Assembly: GCF_002897375.1 (NCBI RefSeq)
Contig: NZ_BFAG01000011.1
Location: 127,592-191,591, forward strand
Length of the DNA: 64,000 nt
DNA from: Deinococcus aerius
Lineage (GTDB): Bacteria; Deinococcota; Deinococci; Deinococcales; Deinococcaceae
Direction: 5' to 3'
The position numbers and the translations under genes are program-made. Position 1 is the stretch's first letter. The number at the start of each line of letters is the position of its first letter. Shown one piece after another: positions 10,553-24,106 of this stretch. The notes beneath the pieces were generated by a model. That model ran no database searches. It was not told the DNA's origin and saw nothing but the letters and a program-made list of their open reading frames with translations.

Positions 10553-11623
10553 TTACCGCTTGTAGAAGGGCAACTCCACCCGCCGCGCCGGATGCGCCTT
10601 ACCCCGCACCTCGACCTCGTAGGCGTCTTCGGAGGCGGCATCCGCCCGAACGAGCGCCATGGCGATGGGGTGGCCCAGCGTCGGGCTGCTCGTGCCGCTG
10701 GTGACCTGGCCGACCCGCTCGCCGTTCAGCAGCACGGGGTAGCCCTCGCGCACCGGCACCCGGTCAAGCGCCAGACCGATGAGCCTCACGGGCGGCGCGG
10801 CCTGAATGCCCGCGCGGCCCACATGCTCCTTGTCCTTCACGACCCAGGTGTACGTGCTGGCGAGGGGGTGGAGGTCGTCGGCGAACTCGTGCCCGTAGAG
10901 GGGGAAGCCCGCCTCCAGTCGCAGCGTGTCCCGCGCGCCCAGGCCCGCCGGAGTGAGGCCCACCGCGAGCAGGCGGTCCCAGAGAGATTCGGCCTCCTCC
11001 GCCTTCACGAAGACCTCGAAGCCGTCCTCGCCGGTGTAACCCGTGCGGGCGAGCAGCACGTCGAAGCCGAGCAACGTCGCCTTGAAGAAGGCATTTTTCT
11101 TCTTCGTGCTCAGGTCCACATCCACGTGCGGCTGGAGCATGGTCTCGGCCTCGGGTCCCTGTACGGCGAGCAGGCCCCAGCGGTCCGACTCATCGGCCAG
11201 CGTCACGGCAAAGCCTGCCGCCTGGTTCAGGAGGTGCGCCCAGTCCTTCTCGATATTGCTGGCGTTGACGACGAGCAGGAATTCTTCCGGCCCCACCCGG
11301 TACACGTAGATGTCATCCACCAGGCCGCCCGCCTCGTTCGGCAGCCAGTTGTACTGGGCGCGGCCGGGCTTGAGCTTGCTCACGTCGTTCGTGGTGACGC
11401 GCTGGAGAAAAGCCTCGGCGTCCGGCCCGGTGACGCGGAATTCCCCCATGTGGGACACGTCGAAGACCCCGGCGCGGGTCCGCACCGCCTCGTGTTCGGC
11501 CCGGACTCCGGTGTACTGCACGGGCATGTCCCACCCGCCGAAGGGCACCATGCGGGCCCCGGCGCGCAGGTGCGCGGCGTGCAGGGGTGTCCGCTTCAGC
11601 GGCGTCTCAGGAGTGCTGGTCAC
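10553..11623 (-). CDS. gcvT: Aminomethyltransferase, glycine cleavage T protein
   Basis: This 356-residue folate-dependent T-protein releases ammonia and forms 5,10-methylene-THF. Visible signatures are [20 protein letters not shown] near the N-terminus, [32 protein letters not shown] and [14 protein letters not shown]. The C-terminal barrel domain includes [10 protein letters not shown]. It is the first gene of gcvTHP. The start is GTG at 11623. A TACAGT box (11630-11635) ends 6 nt before it, so the operon message looks leaderless. That leaves no room for a 5' glycine riboswitch. Confidence 0.97.
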   Translation of the reverse strand: MTSTPETPLKRTPLHAAHLRAGARMVPFGGWDMPVQYTGVRAEHEAVRTRAGVFDVSHMGEFRVTGPDAEAFLQRVTTNDVSKLKPGRAQYNWLPNEAGGLVDDIYVYRVGPEEFLLVVNASNIEKDWAHLLNQAAGFAVTLADESDRWGLLAVQGPEAETMLQPHVDVDLSTKKKNAFFKATLLGFDVLLARTGYTGEDGFEVFVKAEEAESLWDRLLAVGLTPAGLGARDTLRLEAGFPLYGHEFADDLHPLASTYTWVVKDKEHVGRAGIQAAPPVRLIGLALDRVPVREGYPVLLNGERVGQVTSGTSSPTLGHPIAMALVRADAASEDAYEVEVRGKAHPARRVELPFYKR

Positions 11624-11694
11624 GTCTGAACTGTACCGGAGGTCGCCCCGCGCCCGTCCGGCGGACCTGGACGTGAAGTGGGATAGAGTGGCTC

Positions 11695-11754
11695 ATGCCG
11701 GAGAGCGAAAAAGCGCCCCCACACGTTGTCTTTTCGTTTCACGGGGCCGGGTAG
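11695..11754 (+). other. Leaderless 19-codon leader frame, in frame with the next gene
   Basis: A TAGAGT box (11684-11689) lies 5 nt before an ATG at 11695. The frame reads [19 protein letters not shown] and stops at TAG 11752-11754. The next codon is the GTG start of the 2H phosphoesterase in the same frame. This could be a leader peptide with stop-start coupling. Alternatively, one nonsense change may have shortened the protein's original N-terminus. Confidence 0.45.
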
Positions 11755-12285
11755 GTGACGCCCTCTTTCCTGCTGGGCCTGTTGCCTCCCGCCGACTTCG
11801 CCGCCCGGGTGGAGGCCTTCCGGGAACGTCTGGGCCTGCGCGAAAGCGCCCCCCACGTGACCGTCAAAGCCCGCAGCGGACTCGGCGGCGATCTGGAGTG
11901 GGTGCCGTCCGCGCGGGCAGGCGTCGCGGCCAGTCCCCCCGTCGCCCTGCAAGTAGGCGGCGCGAGGGCCTTTCGCAACGGGAGCGCGGTTTATCTGGCC
12001 GTTCAGTCGCCGGAGGTGGTGGCGCTGCACGTCCGCCTCCTCGAGGCTCTGGCACCTGCCGAGCGGTTCGGGTACGAGGGGCCACACATGACGCCGCACC
12101 TTACTTTGGCGCTCAGGCGGCGTGGCGTGGACCTTCGAACTGTGTTGGAAGCGGCAAGGGCCGAGTTCGCCGACCTGGAAGTCGGGCCTCTGGCCTTCAC
12201 CTGCTCGGAGGTCTGGCTCCTGCGGAAGCCCGGACCCGGAGGCCTCTACAGGCCCGAGGAGGCCTGGCCGCTCGCCCAGCGCTGA
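11755..12285 (+). CDS. 2H phosphoesterase / 2'-5' RNA ligase family protein
   Basis: This 176-residue protein has two HxT motifs: H34-V-T36 in APHVTVKAR and H115-L-T117 in MTPHLTLAL. These are the catalytic pairs of the 2H phosphoesterase superfamily, which act on cyclic phosphates or 2'-5' bonds in RNA. The true substrate is unknown. The GTG start directly follows an in-frame TAG that ends a leaderless leader frame. The 3' end overlaps the convergent cyclo-ligase gene by 40 bp. It is divergent from gcvT. Confidence 0.8.
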   Translation: MTPSFLLGLLPPADFAARVEAFRERLGLRESAPHVTVKARSGLGGDLEWVPSARAGVAASPPVALQVGGARAFRNGSAVYLAVQSPEVVALHVRLLEALAPAERFGYEGPHMTPHLTLALRRRGVDLRTVLEAARAEFADLEVGPLAFTCSEVWLLRKPGPGGLYRPEEAWPLAQR

Positions 12286-12824
12286 ACGGCCCGCACCCCC
12301 GTCTCCGTCGCCAGGAATCCCACCCGCAGGTCGTGGGACTCGCTCGGCAACTCGTCCACGATGAGGGCGTCCCAGACCACCCCGACGGTCAACCCCCTAA
12401 ACTCCGGCAGCAGCCGGTCGTAGAAGCCGCCCCCGTAGCCCAGCCGCACCCCCCGCCGGTCGTAGGCGAGTGCGGGGAGGAGTACGGCGTCCACCGTCTC
12501 CAGCCCCACGCGCGGCGCGTCCGCCGGGGGTTGCAGCACCCCGAAGCGGCTCATCTCGGTCGCCGTCTCCCAGGGGTGCAGCGTGAGGTGCGGCGCGGGC
12601 CGAAAGCGGGCGCGGGTGGTCAGGAGGTCGAGGTGAGGGGCGAGGGCGGAAATGTCAGGCTCGCCGGGCAGGGCGCGGTAGGCCAGAACGCGCCTGGCCC
12701 CCCGGGCTTGCAGGAAGGTGGTCAGGTGTGCGGTGACCTCCGCCGAGAGGTCGGGCACCTCCTGGCGCCTTGTCCGCGCCCACGCCCGCCACTCGGCCTT
12801 GCCCTGCGGTGCGGAAGGCGGCAT
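12246..12824 (-). CDS. 5-formyltetrahydrofolate cyclo-ligase
   Basis: The 192-residue enzyme converts 5-formyl-THF to 5,10-methenyl-THF using ATP, recovering a folate form that inhibits one-carbon enzymes. It shows [15 protein letters not shown] at the N-terminus, [31 protein letters not shown] and the ATP/Mg loop [14 protein letters not shown]. The ATG at 12824 follows a TACGCT box by 7 nt (leaderless). It is near the gcv operon, whose T-protein makes methylene-THF, but transcribed separately. The C-terminal 40 bp overlap the convergent 2H phosphoesterase. Confidence 0.92.
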   Translation of the reverse strand: MPPSAPQGKAEWRAWARTRRQEVPDLSAEVTAHLTTFLQARGARRVLAYRALPGEPDISALAPHLDLLTTRARFRPAPHLTLHPWETATEMSRFGVLQPPADAPRVGLETVDAVLLPALAYDRRGVRLGYGGGFYDRLLPEFRGLTVGVVWDALIVDELPSESHDLRVGFLATETGVRAVQRWASGQASSGL

Positions 12825-12872
12825 GTACCCGAGCGTACCGTCCCGCCCGCCCGTGCGTGTTCTGCTGCCCGG

Positions 12873-13505
12873 GTGAACACGCTCATCGTGGGGGCGACCG
12901 GGGGTATCGGCACGGCGACGGCGCGGGCCTTTGCGTCGGGGGGCGCGCGGCTGACCCTGAGTGGACGTGACGCGGAAAAGCTGGAGGCGCTGGCGGCCGA
13001 GCTGGGGGCACGGGCCAGGGCAGCGGACCTCGCCTACGAGAGCCATGTGCGGGCGCTGCTGGAGGACCTGAGCGATTTGGACACCCTCGTCTACGCCGCC
13101 GGGGCCGCCCTGCCCGGCCCGCTGACGGAAGCCGAGCCCTCCGCTGTGCGCGCGGTGTGGAACGCCAACTACTTCGGGGCGCTGTGGGTCCTCAAGCACG
13201 GGCTGGGGCGCATGGCCTCTGGGGGCCGGGTGTACCTGCTCGGCGCCCGGCCCGAACTCGTCACTGCACGGGGCTTCTCGCAGTACGCCGCGAGCAAGGC
13301 CGCCCTGAGCCGCGCCGCCGAGGTGACCCGGCTGGAGGCGCGCGGCGTTGGGATCACGCTGGTCCTGCCGCCTGCCGTAGACACGGGGTTGTGGGCTCAG
13401 GTGGGCCGGGTTCCACGCGGAGCCCTCTCGCCGGAAGTCGTCGCCCGCGCCATAGTCGCCGACCGTTCCGGTCCCGTGCAGAACGAGTTGCGGGTGGGGC
13501 CGTAA
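12873..13505 (+). CDS. Short-chain dehydrogenase/reductase
   Basis: The 210-residue Rossmann-fold protein has the nucleotide-binding glycines in [16 protein letters not shown] (5-20), an acidic [12 protein letters not shown] after the second strand, and VYAAGA (NNAG equivalent). The catalytic Tyr and Lys are in [15 protein letters not shown] (Y138, K142). The serine position is replaced by GARPE, so activity is not certain. At 210 residues it is slightly shorter than classical SDRs. Substrate unknown. The start is GTG, just across a 48-bp gap from the divergent cyclo-ligase gene. Confidence 0.85.
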   Translation: MNTLIVGATGGIGTATARAFASGGARLTLSGRDAEKLEALAAELGARARAADLAYESHVRALLEDLSDLDTLVYAAGAALPGPLTEAEPSAVRAVWNANYFGALWVLKHGLGRMASGGRVYLLGARPELVTARGFSQYAASKAALSRAAEVTRLEARGVGITLVLPPAVDTGLWAQVGRVPRGALSPEVVARAIVADRSGPVQNELRVGP

Positions 13506-13514
13506 CCTCCTGAC

Positions 13515-14363
13515 CTACGAGCGCGGCGAGAGCATGACCGCGAAAGCCTTGAGCGCGACCCCATTGATCGTCGACTTCAGGGTGGCCTTGCCGGTGCTCA
13601 GGTTCAGCGTGTAGAGCATGGTGTTCGTGCCGCTGCTGGTGGTCAGGTACGCCTCGTTCGTCCCCGCGATGTCAAAGCCCGTCATCCCGGCGCCCGCATC
13701 CACACCCAGGCTTCCCACCGTGTTCAGGGTGCTGAAGGCCGGGCCGACCGTGTGCGTGACCAGGGTGTCGAGGTCGGCATCGACCGAGTACAGGGTGGTG
13801 GGCGGGTTGAAGTCGGCCATCACCGGCTGGTAACCCTGGAAGGAGTTCGTGTACGCCGCCGCGACGAGGTTGGGGTTCTTGCCCGCGCCCGCGTCGGTCG
13901 CCGCGTACATGAGCATGCCGTCGTCCGTGACCGCGCCGTCGGTGGGGGAACCCGTGGCGGGCGTCAGGCGGTAGTTCATGTCCCCGGTGCTGAAGACGCG
14001 CAGGCGCAGGGCCGCCGGGTTGAAGTCCATGACGCGGGGGGCGCCCAGGCTCCCGCTGGTGTTGAGCGTCAGGGCGCCCGTGGCCGTGTCCACCCGGTAG
14101 AGCTTGCCCGTGTCGGTGAGGGCGTACAGCGCGCCGTCCTTATTGAACACGTCGAGGTCCACCAGGGTCTCGCCCACGCCCAGGCCGGTTAGCGCCCGGG
14201 TCGTCACGCTGACGGAGGCGTTGTCGAGGCCGAAGGTGACGAGCCGCCCCTGGGCATCCAGCCCGTAGGCCACGCGGCCTGAGGGCGCGACCGGCGAATT
14301 GGTCAGGCCGCAGGAGGAGAGGGCGAGCGCACAGGCGACGGGCAGCAGAGTGAGTCGTCTCAT
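13515..14363 (-). CDS. DUF4394-type lipoprotein
   Basis: The 282-residue exported protein starts MRRLTLLPVACALALSSCG, a lipoprotein signal with lipobox LSSC and Cys19 as the lipidated residue. The mature part has repeated beta-propeller-like units such as VAYGLDAQGRLVTFGLD, LYALTDTGKLYRVDTATGAL and LYTLNLSTGKATLKSTI, with Ser/Thr/Gly-rich loops. This matches the DUF4394 pattern of secreted proteins with unknown role. The start at 14363 is chosen over one 66 bp upstream because the signal peptide begins there and GGGAGG lies 8 nt before it. Confidence 0.8.
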   Translation of the reverse strand: MRRLTLLPVACALALSSCGLTNSPVAPSGRVAYGLDAQGRLVTFGLDNASVSVTTRALTGLGVGETLVDLDVFNKDGALYALTDTGKLYRVDTATGALTLNTSGSLGAPRVMDFNPAALRLRVFSTGDMNYRLTPATGSPTDGAVTDDGMLMYAATDAGAGKNPNLVAAAYTNSFQGYQPVMADFNPPTTLYSVDADLDTLVTHTVGPAFSTLNTVGSLGVDAGAGMTGFDIAGTNEAYLTTSSGTNTMLYTLNLSTGKATLKSTINGVALKAFAVMLSPRS

Positions 14364-14478
14364 AGGTGAACCTCCCGGCGGCGCGGTTTGCAGGAGCGCC
14401 GCACTGTTCACCCAGCGGTATGCGAACACGGGGCCTGCGGATTTCTCATGGGCTTTACCGGGCGTTCACCGTTGCGGC

Positions 14479-15131
14479 TCACCCCACCTCCTTCGGCCCC
14501 TTCAACCCGCTCTTGCCTTCCCGCCCCTGTAGGACGGCGGCCACATCGGCAGGGGAGACGCCCACCTCGGCCAGGGCGAAGAGGGTGTGGAAGAAGAGGT
14601 CGGCGGCCTCGGTGGCGAGTTCGGCCCGGTCCCCGTTCTTCGCGGCGAGCAGCACCTCACCCGCCTCCTCGCTGATCTTTTTCAGCACGCGGTCCAGGCC
14701 CCCGGCGTGCAGCCGAGCGACATAGCTGTTCTCGGGCAAGGTGGCAAGGCGCTCGGTGATCGTCACATACACGCGCTCCAGCGTGCCGTCCAGCCCGGTA
14801 TCCGCTGTCTGTTCCCCGAGGAGTGGCCGGTGGAAGCAGGAGTATTCGCCCGTGTGGCACGCGGGGCCGGTCTGCTCGACCCGGTACAGCACGCTGTCGC
14901 CGTCGCAGTCGAGGGCGACGGACACGACGCGCTGGGTGTGCCCGCTCGTGGCGCCCTTGACCCACTGCTCGCCGCGCGAGCGGCTGTAGTAGGTGGCCTC
15001 GCGGGTGTCCAACGTGCGCTGCACGGCGGCGCGGTCCGCGTACGCCTGCATCAGCACGGCACCGGTCCGGGCATCCTGCGTCACGACGGGGATCAGGCCG
15101 TCCGCGCCGAATCTCAGATCGTCCAGCCTCG

Positions 15132-15135
<4 letters not shown>
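14479..15135 (-). CDS. hisI: Bifunctional phosphoribosyl-AMP cyclohydrolase / phosphoribosyl-ATP pyrophosphatase
   Basis: The 218-residue fusion (HisIE) does steps 2 and 3 of histidine synthesis. The HisI part (1-115) has [38 protein letters not shown] and the metal-binding acids and cysteines in [20 protein letters not shown] and GEYSCF. The HisE part (125-218) has [20 protein letters not shown] and [17 protein letters not shown]. Its GTG start overlaps the hisF stop by 4 nt, so the two are translationally coupled. No other his genes lie next to the pair. Confidence 0.95.
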
Positions 15136-15911
<776 letters not shown>

Positions 15912-16044
15912 GGGGGCAGTCTAGAGCGGCTTCCCGTCCCTTTACGGTCGAGCGAACACGGCTCGGTCACACCTCGGTCGTCAGAATTGAGAAAATCTTC
16001 ATATCCGGCGTGCAGGCTGGGGGGCGAGGGGAAGGAGGCGTTCG

Positions 16045-16458
<414 letters not shown>

Positions 16459-16512
16459 AGGCGGCCTTTAGCCTCCGCCCTCCCGCCCGTACCGCCGCGC
16501 TACGCTGGCCCC

Positions 16513-17340
<828 letters not shown>

Positions 17341-17428
17341 GGGTCAGTTGAAGTCCATACACAAATTAGGCAGTGCATGGGCGAAGGGGGCATTACACTT
17401 ATCTCGGGTTTCCCCGGAAGGAGAAAAA

Positions 17429-18085
17429 ATGAAAATGATCCTCGCCACCACTACTCTTGCTGCCGCCTCTCTTGCGGGTGCACAGGTGGTAGACTGCCCT
17501 ACCCTAAAAATGGGTAGCTATATTAGATTAAGCTACAAGGAAAAAGCGACTTTTCCTGACGTTCCAAAGGCTACAGATAAGTTTTTAAAATTCGATAACG
17601 TAGACATTGATCAGTGCGGCTATACCATAACGGGAGATACTAATAAAGTCTATATTAAGGCAAACAGCGTTTCAGAATTATTGAAGCTGGTTGCTGTGGA
17701 AAACACCTCTTCGTTTGCAATTCCTATGCTTAAATCAAGCGGGTACAAATACCCTTCTATAAGAGAGGGCTTCTACTTGTATCCACTCTATGTCGTTCTT
17801 AATACCAAGGATAATAGTGTAAGTAACTTAAAAGCTGATAATGCTTATATCGCTGAATCTACTTTTAGAGACTCCGTTATTGGTTATAAATTAAACAATG
17901 GTGCGTTAAAACCGTACTACTATGATGGCAAGGTTATTCCCTTTACGATTCCACCGGAGACGAGTACCCTCGATTTTTATGCTAAAAAAGGGGACACAGT
18001 AAATGACGGATGGGATCGAATATTGTTCAATTTCAAAGACAATTCTATAACACTATGGTATAATTATCCTTTTCCTCAAAACTAA
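17429..18085 (+). CDS. AT-rich secreted protein of unknown function
   Basis: The 218-residue protein has a short signal peptide (MKMILATTTLAAASLAGAQ, cleavage likely after AGA). The mature part is rich in Lys, Tyr, Asn and Asp and has few Cys (DCPTLKMG and DQCGYTITG). Codons are A/T-ending, in sharp contrast with the neighbouring DUF72 and ttcA genes, which suggests horizontal transfer. GGAAGGAG lies 5 nt before the ATG at 17429. A TTACACT in 17390-17400 may be the -10 box. Downstream 18086-18182 is AT-rich without a gene. I do not recognise the family. Confidence 0.75.
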   Translation: MKMILATTTLAAASLAGAQVVDCPTLKMGSYIRLSYKEKATFPDVPKATDKFLKFDNVDIDQCGYTITGDTNKVYIKANSVSELLKLVAVENTSSFAIPMLKSSGYKYPSIREGFYLYPLYVVLNTKDNSVSNLKADNAYIAESTFRDSVIGYKLNNGALKPYYYDGKVIPFTIPPETSTLDFYAKKGDTVNDGWDRILFNFKDNSITLWYNYPFPQN

Positions 18086-18182
18086 TATATCGATCGTATT
18101 TTATCCTGATAATTAGGGGTTAACTTACACATGTCTCCTGCTGTTGATGAATACGAGCAGAAGGCAGAGATTAGGTTGTATT

Positions 18183-19058
<876 letters not shown>

Positions 19059-19107
19059 GGGGTCTCGCTTCTCTGGCTCTCCCGCGCGGGCGGGGCAGAA
19101 CGCCATG

Positions 19108-19992
19108 CTAGGACAAATCGCGGGTAGGCTGCGGGGCAGCGGCACCCTTTGCGGGAGAGAGGGGAGGAGGTGCGGCAACTCCGGTGTGTGCTGCCCGCCC
19201 CCGCTCCTCCCAGCGTTTCAATCCCGACACGATCAGAAAGGCCACGACCACCATCAGGGTCCAGGCCAGCCATTTCGCGAGGTGGACGGGCTGCCAGCCG
19301 CCCGACTGGTGCGGGTAGACCCAGGCCCCCAGCCGGGTCGCGGCATTCTCGGCCAGGAAGACGAAGCCGCCGATCAGCGCGAAGGCGAGGCCCAGCGGCA
19401 TGGTGTACCGCTCCGGCCCCACGGTGAAGGCGGCCCTCGTCCGGCGGTAGGCGAGCAGCAGCGCCGCCGTGACCACGTAGCGCAGGTCCGGCCCGAAGTG
19501 GTGCGTGAAGAAGTTCAGGTAGGCCGCCGCCGCCAGCCCACCCTGAACGCGCAGGGGTGGGGCATGCTCAAGGGCGAGGCCGAACCGCCGCCACGCCTGG
19601 GTCATGTAGCTGCCGACGCTCGCGTACATGAAGCCCGCGTAGAGCGGCACGCCCAGCACCTTGCTCAGCGCGTCCTCCGGGTAGGCCCAGCTCCCGTGGG
19701 CGACCTTGAAGGCCTCCAGCGTGAAGCCCAGCGCGTGAAACAGCAGGATGACTCCCGCCTCGCGCGGCGTCTCGAAGCGCAGGGCGAGCAGTGCCCCCTG
19801 CACCAGCAGGCAGCCCAGCAGCAGGAAGTCGTAGCGGGCCAGCCCCCACGCTCCCAGCGGCAGCGCCCGCGACAGCGCGAGCAGGCCCACCACCGCGAAG
19901 GCGAAGGTGCAGCACGCCGCCTGCCCCCGGGTGAACTGCCAGAGCTGGCGCCAGAACCGGGCGTCCCGGCGCGGAAAGGCGGGGGCGGACAT
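19108..19992 (-). CDS. DUF817 family integral membrane protein
   Basis: The 294-residue protein has about eight hydrophobic helices, such as [40 protein letters not shown] and [13 protein letters not shown]. It carries the DUF817 blocks [30 protein letters not shown] and [13 protein letters not shown], with conserved histidines within the membrane part. The role is unknown. The ATG at 19992 gives the family-typical N-terminus [17 protein letters not shown]. It is divergent from the PBP gene. Confidence 0.88.
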   Translation of the reverse strand: MSAPAFPRRDARFWRQLWQFTRGQAACCTFAFAVVGLLALSRALPLGAWGLARYDFLLLGCLLVQGALLALRFETPREAGVILLFHALGFTLEAFKVAHGSWAYPEDALSKVLGVPLYAGFMYASVGSYMTQAWRRFGLALEHAPPLRVQGGLAAAAYLNFFTHHFGPDLRYVVTAALLLAYRRTRAAFTVGPERYTMPLGLAFALIGGFVFLAENAATRLGAWVYPHQSGGWQPVHLAKWLAWTLMVVVAFLIVSGLKRWEERGRAAHTGVAAPPPLSPAKGAAAPQPTRDLS

Positions 19993-20153
19993 GGGTTCCA
20001 GCGTGGCCCGCCCCACCCCGGGGCGCGTCATGCCAAAGGCGGACGATGGCGCCCCGGGGAGCCGGTAGGTTGAAGGCAGGATGCCTGACCTCCCCCCACC
20101 GACCGTGAGCCCCGCCCCGTGCGGCCACATGAAAGGCCGTTAGAGTGAGGGCC

Positions 20154-22637
20154 ATGCGGTTGTTCACTGGCCTGGGCGTGCTCCTCCTGCTGGGGGCGGC
20201 GGGCGCGGGGGGGATGTGGTGGGCCTGGGGGCGCGACCTGCCCAGCGTGCAGGACCTCGACGTGCTGGAATTCAGCGGCAAGACCCGGGTGTACGACCGC
20301 CAGGGGTCTCTCGTGGGCACCCTGACCCCCAGCCTGGGCAGCGGCGAGGGCGTGAACCGCGACCTCCTCAAGCTCAACGAGATCAGCCCCTGGCTGCAAA
20401 AGGCCATCGTGACGAGCGAGGACCGCCGTTTCTTCGAGCACCACGGGGTCGACTACATCGGCATTGCGCGCGGGCTCCTGAAGGGCATCTTCGAGAACGA
20501 CCTGGAGGGCGGCTCCTCCATCACCCAGCAGGTCGTGAAGAACACGCTGCTCTCCGACCTCAAGAGTGCGCGCACCCCCGAGCGCAAGTTCAAGGAGGCG
20601 GTCCTCGCCTACCAACTGGAGCGCAGCTTCACGAAGAACCAGATTCTCAACGCCTACCTCAACGTCATCTACTGGGGCGACGGGGGGCGCAGCGACATCA
20701 TCGGGGCGGGGACGGCGGCGAGGGCGTACTTCAGGAAGAGTGCCGCTGACCTCAACCTCGCCGAGAGCGTCTACCTCACGACCATCGTGCCCGCGCCCAA
20801 CAAGCGGTACAAGGACTTCCAGGCGTACCGTCCGCTCATGCGAAATCTGCTCGACCGCATGGTGGAGGACGGGCGGGTCACGAAGGCGGAGGCCGACGCC
20901 GCGTGGCGCACCCCGATCTACCCGGCGGGCTGGCGCATCGGCTGGAACAGTGACGGTACTGTTCGCAGCGCCGTTTTGGAACGGCCCGAACGCCTCCAGG
21001 AGAACATGCCTCCGCCCCCCGTCCAGACCGCCTTTCACTACCTCCAGGCGGTCGAGCGCGAACTCATCCCCAAGATCGGGCGCAAGGCGCTCTTCGGCGG
21101 GGGCAAGGTGTACACGGCGCTGGACCTCGGGGCACAGGAGGCGTCTGAGCGGGCGAGTTTGAACGCGCAACTCCCCGACGGCGCCACCCTGGGCCTGGCC
21201 CTCGTCAGCCCGAAAAATGGGGAGGTCCTGGCGCTCGTCGGGCAGAAGCTGACGGGCGGGCGGCCCTCGGACTGGAACAACGCCACCCAGGCGCGGCGGC
21301 AGGTGGGCAGCTCCATCAAACCGCTGTTGTATACGCTGGCGCTCGAAAAGGGCTGGAAGCAGAGCGACACCGTGCTGGACGCGCCGCTGACCGGTGACTA
21401 CCAGCCGCAGAACTACGACGGGCGCTGGACCGGCCGCTACGTCACCATGCGGTACGCGCTCGACCACAGCCTGAACCTCCCCACCGTCCGCATCGCGCAG
21501 GAGGTGGGGCTGTCCAGTTTCGAGGCCAAGTTGCGCGAATTGGGGCTCGACCCGCCCCCGAACGCGGGCCTGTCCCTGAGCATCGGCACCCTGGAGGCGA
21601 GCCCGCTCCAGATGGCCGCCGCCTATGCCCCCTTCGCCAACGGCGGCCTCTACTACACGCCCACGCTGGTGCGCCGGGTGGAGGATGACCGCGGGCAGGT
21701 GCTCTACAACCGACCGACCCCGCAGGGCAAAAGGGTGTGGGACGAGCGCACCGCCTGGCTAGGGCTGGACATGATCCGCGGCGTGGTGAACGACCTCACC
21801 CCCGCCGAGGGCGGCCTCGCCACCCGCGCGCAGATTCCTGGCCGGGAGGTGGGCGGCAAGACGGGCACGACCAACGACGTGAAGGACCTGTGGTTCGCCG
21901 GGGTCACGCCCACGATCAGCGGGGCGGTCTGGGTCGGCAAGCAGGCGGGCGGCGCGCTGCCAGGCTGGGCCTACAGCGGCGAGATTCCCACCCCCGTGTG
22001 GCAGCAGGCGGTGGCGGGGGCGCTTGCCGGGCAGCCGCGCCAGAGCTTCACCGAGCCCGGCGGCATCACCTACCGGGTGGTGCGCCGCGTCGAGATGGCC
22101 TTCCGCGAGGAGGAGGCCGATCAGGAACAGGTCGCCCGCGACGGCAGCGGGAACGGCGAGGGAGGGGGCTTCTTCAGCCGCCGGGACCGCGCGCCCGCCC
22201 CGGCCCCTCAGCCGGAGCCCGACCCCGCCTCCCAGCCTGGCCCCGTGACCGAGGTGCCCCCGCAGGACGCCCCCACCGGGGAGGTGCCCTCCCTCGACCT
22301 CAACGCGGTGCCCGTGGACCCGGCCATCGACGGCATTCCCACCGGTGACCCGTATGCCGCCCCTCAGGAGAATCCGGCACCCCAGGAGAACACCCCCGTT
22401 CAGCCGAACACGGACGAGACCTTCACGTCCGGTGAGCCCGAACCTCTGCCCGCCGAACCCGCTCCCGACAGCGGCTCCTCCATCGACATCGCGCCGGAAC
22501 CGGCCCCCGCCGAGCCGCAGCCCCTCCCCGAGGAGGGTGGCGACATACCCGTCTCGCCCGATGGGTTCTCGACGGACGGCAACCAGACAGACGGCAGCAG
22601 CGAGAGCAGCCCCTCCGAGACGGCCCCCACCTTCTAA
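20154..22637 (+). CDS. Class A penicillin-binding protein (PBP1A-like)
   Basis: The 827-residue bifunctional peptidoglycan synthase has a short cytoplasmic start and one membrane anchor (about 4-25). A glycosyltransferase domain follows with [33 protein letters not shown] and [11 protein letters not shown]. The transpeptidase domain has the active serine S386 in GSSIKPLL (SxxK), the SLN-type triad in [11 protein letters not shown], and K569TGTTND. The last 170 residues or so are a Pro/Glu/Asp-rich disordered tail ([16 protein letters not shown] and similar). The ATG at 20154 follows TAGAGT by 7 nt (leaderless). A GTG 9 nt upstream is less likely. Confidence 0.93.
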   Translation: MRLFTGLGVLLLLGAAGAGGMWWAWGRDLPSVQDLDVLEFSGKTRVYDRQGSLVGTLTPSLGSGEGVNRDLLKLNEISPWLQKAIVTSEDRRFFEHHGVDYIGIARGLLKGIFENDLEGGSSITQQVVKNTLLSDLKSARTPERKFKEAVLAYQLERSFTKNQILNAYLNVIYWGDGGRSDIIGAGTAARAYFRKSAADLNLAESVYLTTIVPAPNKRYKDFQAYRPLMRNLLDRMVEDGRVTKAEADAAWRTPIYPAGWRIGWNSDGTVRSAVLERPERLQENMPPPPVQTAFHYLQAVERELIPKIGRKALFGGGKVYTALDLGAQEASERASLNAQLPDGATLGLALVSPKNGEVLALVGQKLTGGRPSDWNNATQARRQVGSSIKPLLYTLALEKGWKQSDTVLDAPLTGDYQPQNYDGRWTGRYVTMRYALDHSLNLPTVRIAQEVGLSSFEAKLRELGLDPPPNAGLSLSIGTLEASPLQMAAAYAPFANGGLYYTPTLVRRVEDDRGQVLYNRPTPQGKRVWDERTAWLGLDMIRGVVNDLTPAEGGLATRAQIPGREVGGKTGTTNDVKDLWFAGVTPTISGAVWVGKQAGGALPGWAYSGEIPTPVWQQAVAGALAGQPRQSFTEPGGITYRVVRRVEMAFREEEADQEQVARDGSGNGEGGGFFSRRDRAPAPAPQPEPDPASQPGPVTEVPPQDAPTGEVPSLDLNAVPVDPAIDGIPTGDPYAAPQENPAPQENTPVQPNTDETFTSGEPEPLPAEPAPDSGSSIDIAPEPAPAEPQPLPEEGGDIPVSPDGFSTDGNQTDGSSESSPSETAPTF

Positions 22638-22650
22638 CGTGTCGGGCAGA

Positions 22651-22685
22651 AGAGGCCCCTCACCCAGGGGCTGAGGGGGCTTTCA
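22651..22685 (+). terminator. Hairpin after the PBP gene
   Basis: Arms CCCCTCA (22656-22662) and TGAGGGG (22672-22678) flank a 9-nt loop, followed by only GCTTTC. The short T-run makes it a moderate intrinsic terminator, placed just after the PBP stop. Confidence 0.5.
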
Positions 22686-22701
22686 TCCCACGCGCTGGTC
22701 G

Positions 22702-23039
<338 letters not shown>

Positions 23040-23043
<4 letters not shown>

Positions 23044-23708
23044 GCCAGCCACTCGTGCCAGGCGGTGAAGTCGGGCACCGCGAGCGACGCGCCCGCCGCG
23101 AGCAGCTTCTCCGCGGGGGCCGTGGTCGTCAGGGCCACGACCGTGCAGCCCGCCCCCGCCGCGCTGAGCACCCCGTTCACCGCGTCCTCGTGGGCCAGGC
23201 AGTCCTGCGGGTCCAGCCCCAGCAGCGCCGCGCCCCGCTCGAAAGGCTCGGGGTGCGGCTTGCCCCGGGTAACGTGTTCACCCAGCACCCGCGGTCCGAA
23301 GCGGGAGCCGAACCCCAGCGCCGCCATCCCAAATTCGACATTCACCGCGTCGGCACTCGTGACGAGGGCGAAGGAGATGCCCCGTTCCTCCAGGGCGTCG
23401 AGGTAGGCGCTCAGGCCTGCAACCTCGCGCAGCGCCCCCTGGGCCAGTGTGCGGTAACGCCCCTCCTTCGCCTCGTGGAAGCGCCGGATCAGCCCCTCGT
23501 CCGGGTACGTGCCCGTCAGCCGCTCGATGATCTCGGGGTTGCGGCCCCCGTCCACCTTGGTGTCGAGGTCGTGGTCGGTCAGCGTCAGACCCAGCACCTC
23601 GGCGGCGACCTCCTGCCAGGCCTGGCGGTGGAAGACGTTGTTGGAGGTCAGCACCCCGTCCATATCGAAGAGCACCCCGGCGGGGCGGGCGGGGAGCGTC
23701 AGGCTCAC
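23040..23708 (-). CDS. HAD-superfamily hydrolase (beta-phosphoglucomutase/phosphatase type)
   Basis: The 222-residue HAD protein has nucleophile D15 and acid D17 in [13 protein letters not shown], motif II T/S in [10 protein letters not shown], motif III lysine in RGKPHPEPF, and motif IV in [11 protein letters not shown]. The alpha-helical cap (20-95) is the C1 type found in phosphoglucomutases and phosphoglycolate-type phosphatases. The substrate is not determined. It overlaps the upstream dsRBD gene and the downstream UPF0102 gene by 4 nt each. The start is GTG. Confidence 0.88.
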
Positions 23709-24106
23709 GCCTCCTCCGGCCCGTGCCCCAGCTCGGCGAGGAGGTCGCGGTAGAGCCGGGCGGCGTCGCGGCGCACGTCGTCCAGGGTCGCGTCCTCGGG
23801 CGCGAGTTCCAGGGCCGTCTCCAGCGCCCCCTCCAGCACCGCCGCGTAGATGGGCCAGCGGCCCCCCGACCGGGCCACGCCCCCCCCGTCCCGGTCGGCG
23901 TCGAGCGTCTGCAGGGCCACCTCCGCCGCCGCTCGCTCGGCGTCGCGCTTGGAGCGGCCCTCGCCCTGGCCGAGGGGGCGGCCCCCCGCCGAGACGGTCA
24001 CGCGAAACAGCCGGTCGTGGGGCGGGCCGTCCGCCGTGGCGTCGAAGGTCGGCGTGCCCAGGCCCAGCGCCTGAAGCCGCGCGATCAGGTCTCCCTTGGG
24101 GTTCAT
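23705..24106 (-). CDS. Double-stranded RNA-binding domain protein
   Basis: The 133-residue protein has an N-terminal dsRBD (about 3-68): [33 protein letters not shown] and [20 protein letters not shown]. The KRDAE helix 2 fits the RNA-binding KKxAK pattern. There is no RNase III catalytic domain. The C-terminal half (85-130) is helical and acidic. TACGCT (24114-24119) ends 7 nt before the ATG (leaderless). As first gene of an overlapping trio with a HAD hydrolase and a YraN protein, it may have a shared role in RNA or DNA handling; this is inference. Confidence 0.85.
   Translation of the reverse strand: MNPKGDLIARLQALGLGTPTFDATADGPPHDRLFRVTVSAGGRPLGQGEGRSKRDAERAAAEVALQTLDADRDGGGVARSGGRWPIYAAVLEGALETALELAPEDATLDDVRRDAARLYRDLLAELGHGPEEA

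Noticed and set aside
11624..11694. Glycine riboswitch before gcvT
   Set aside because: Only 71 bp separate gcvT from the opposing leader frame, and TACAGT lies 6 nt from the gcvT start, so there is no space for a tandem aptamer.
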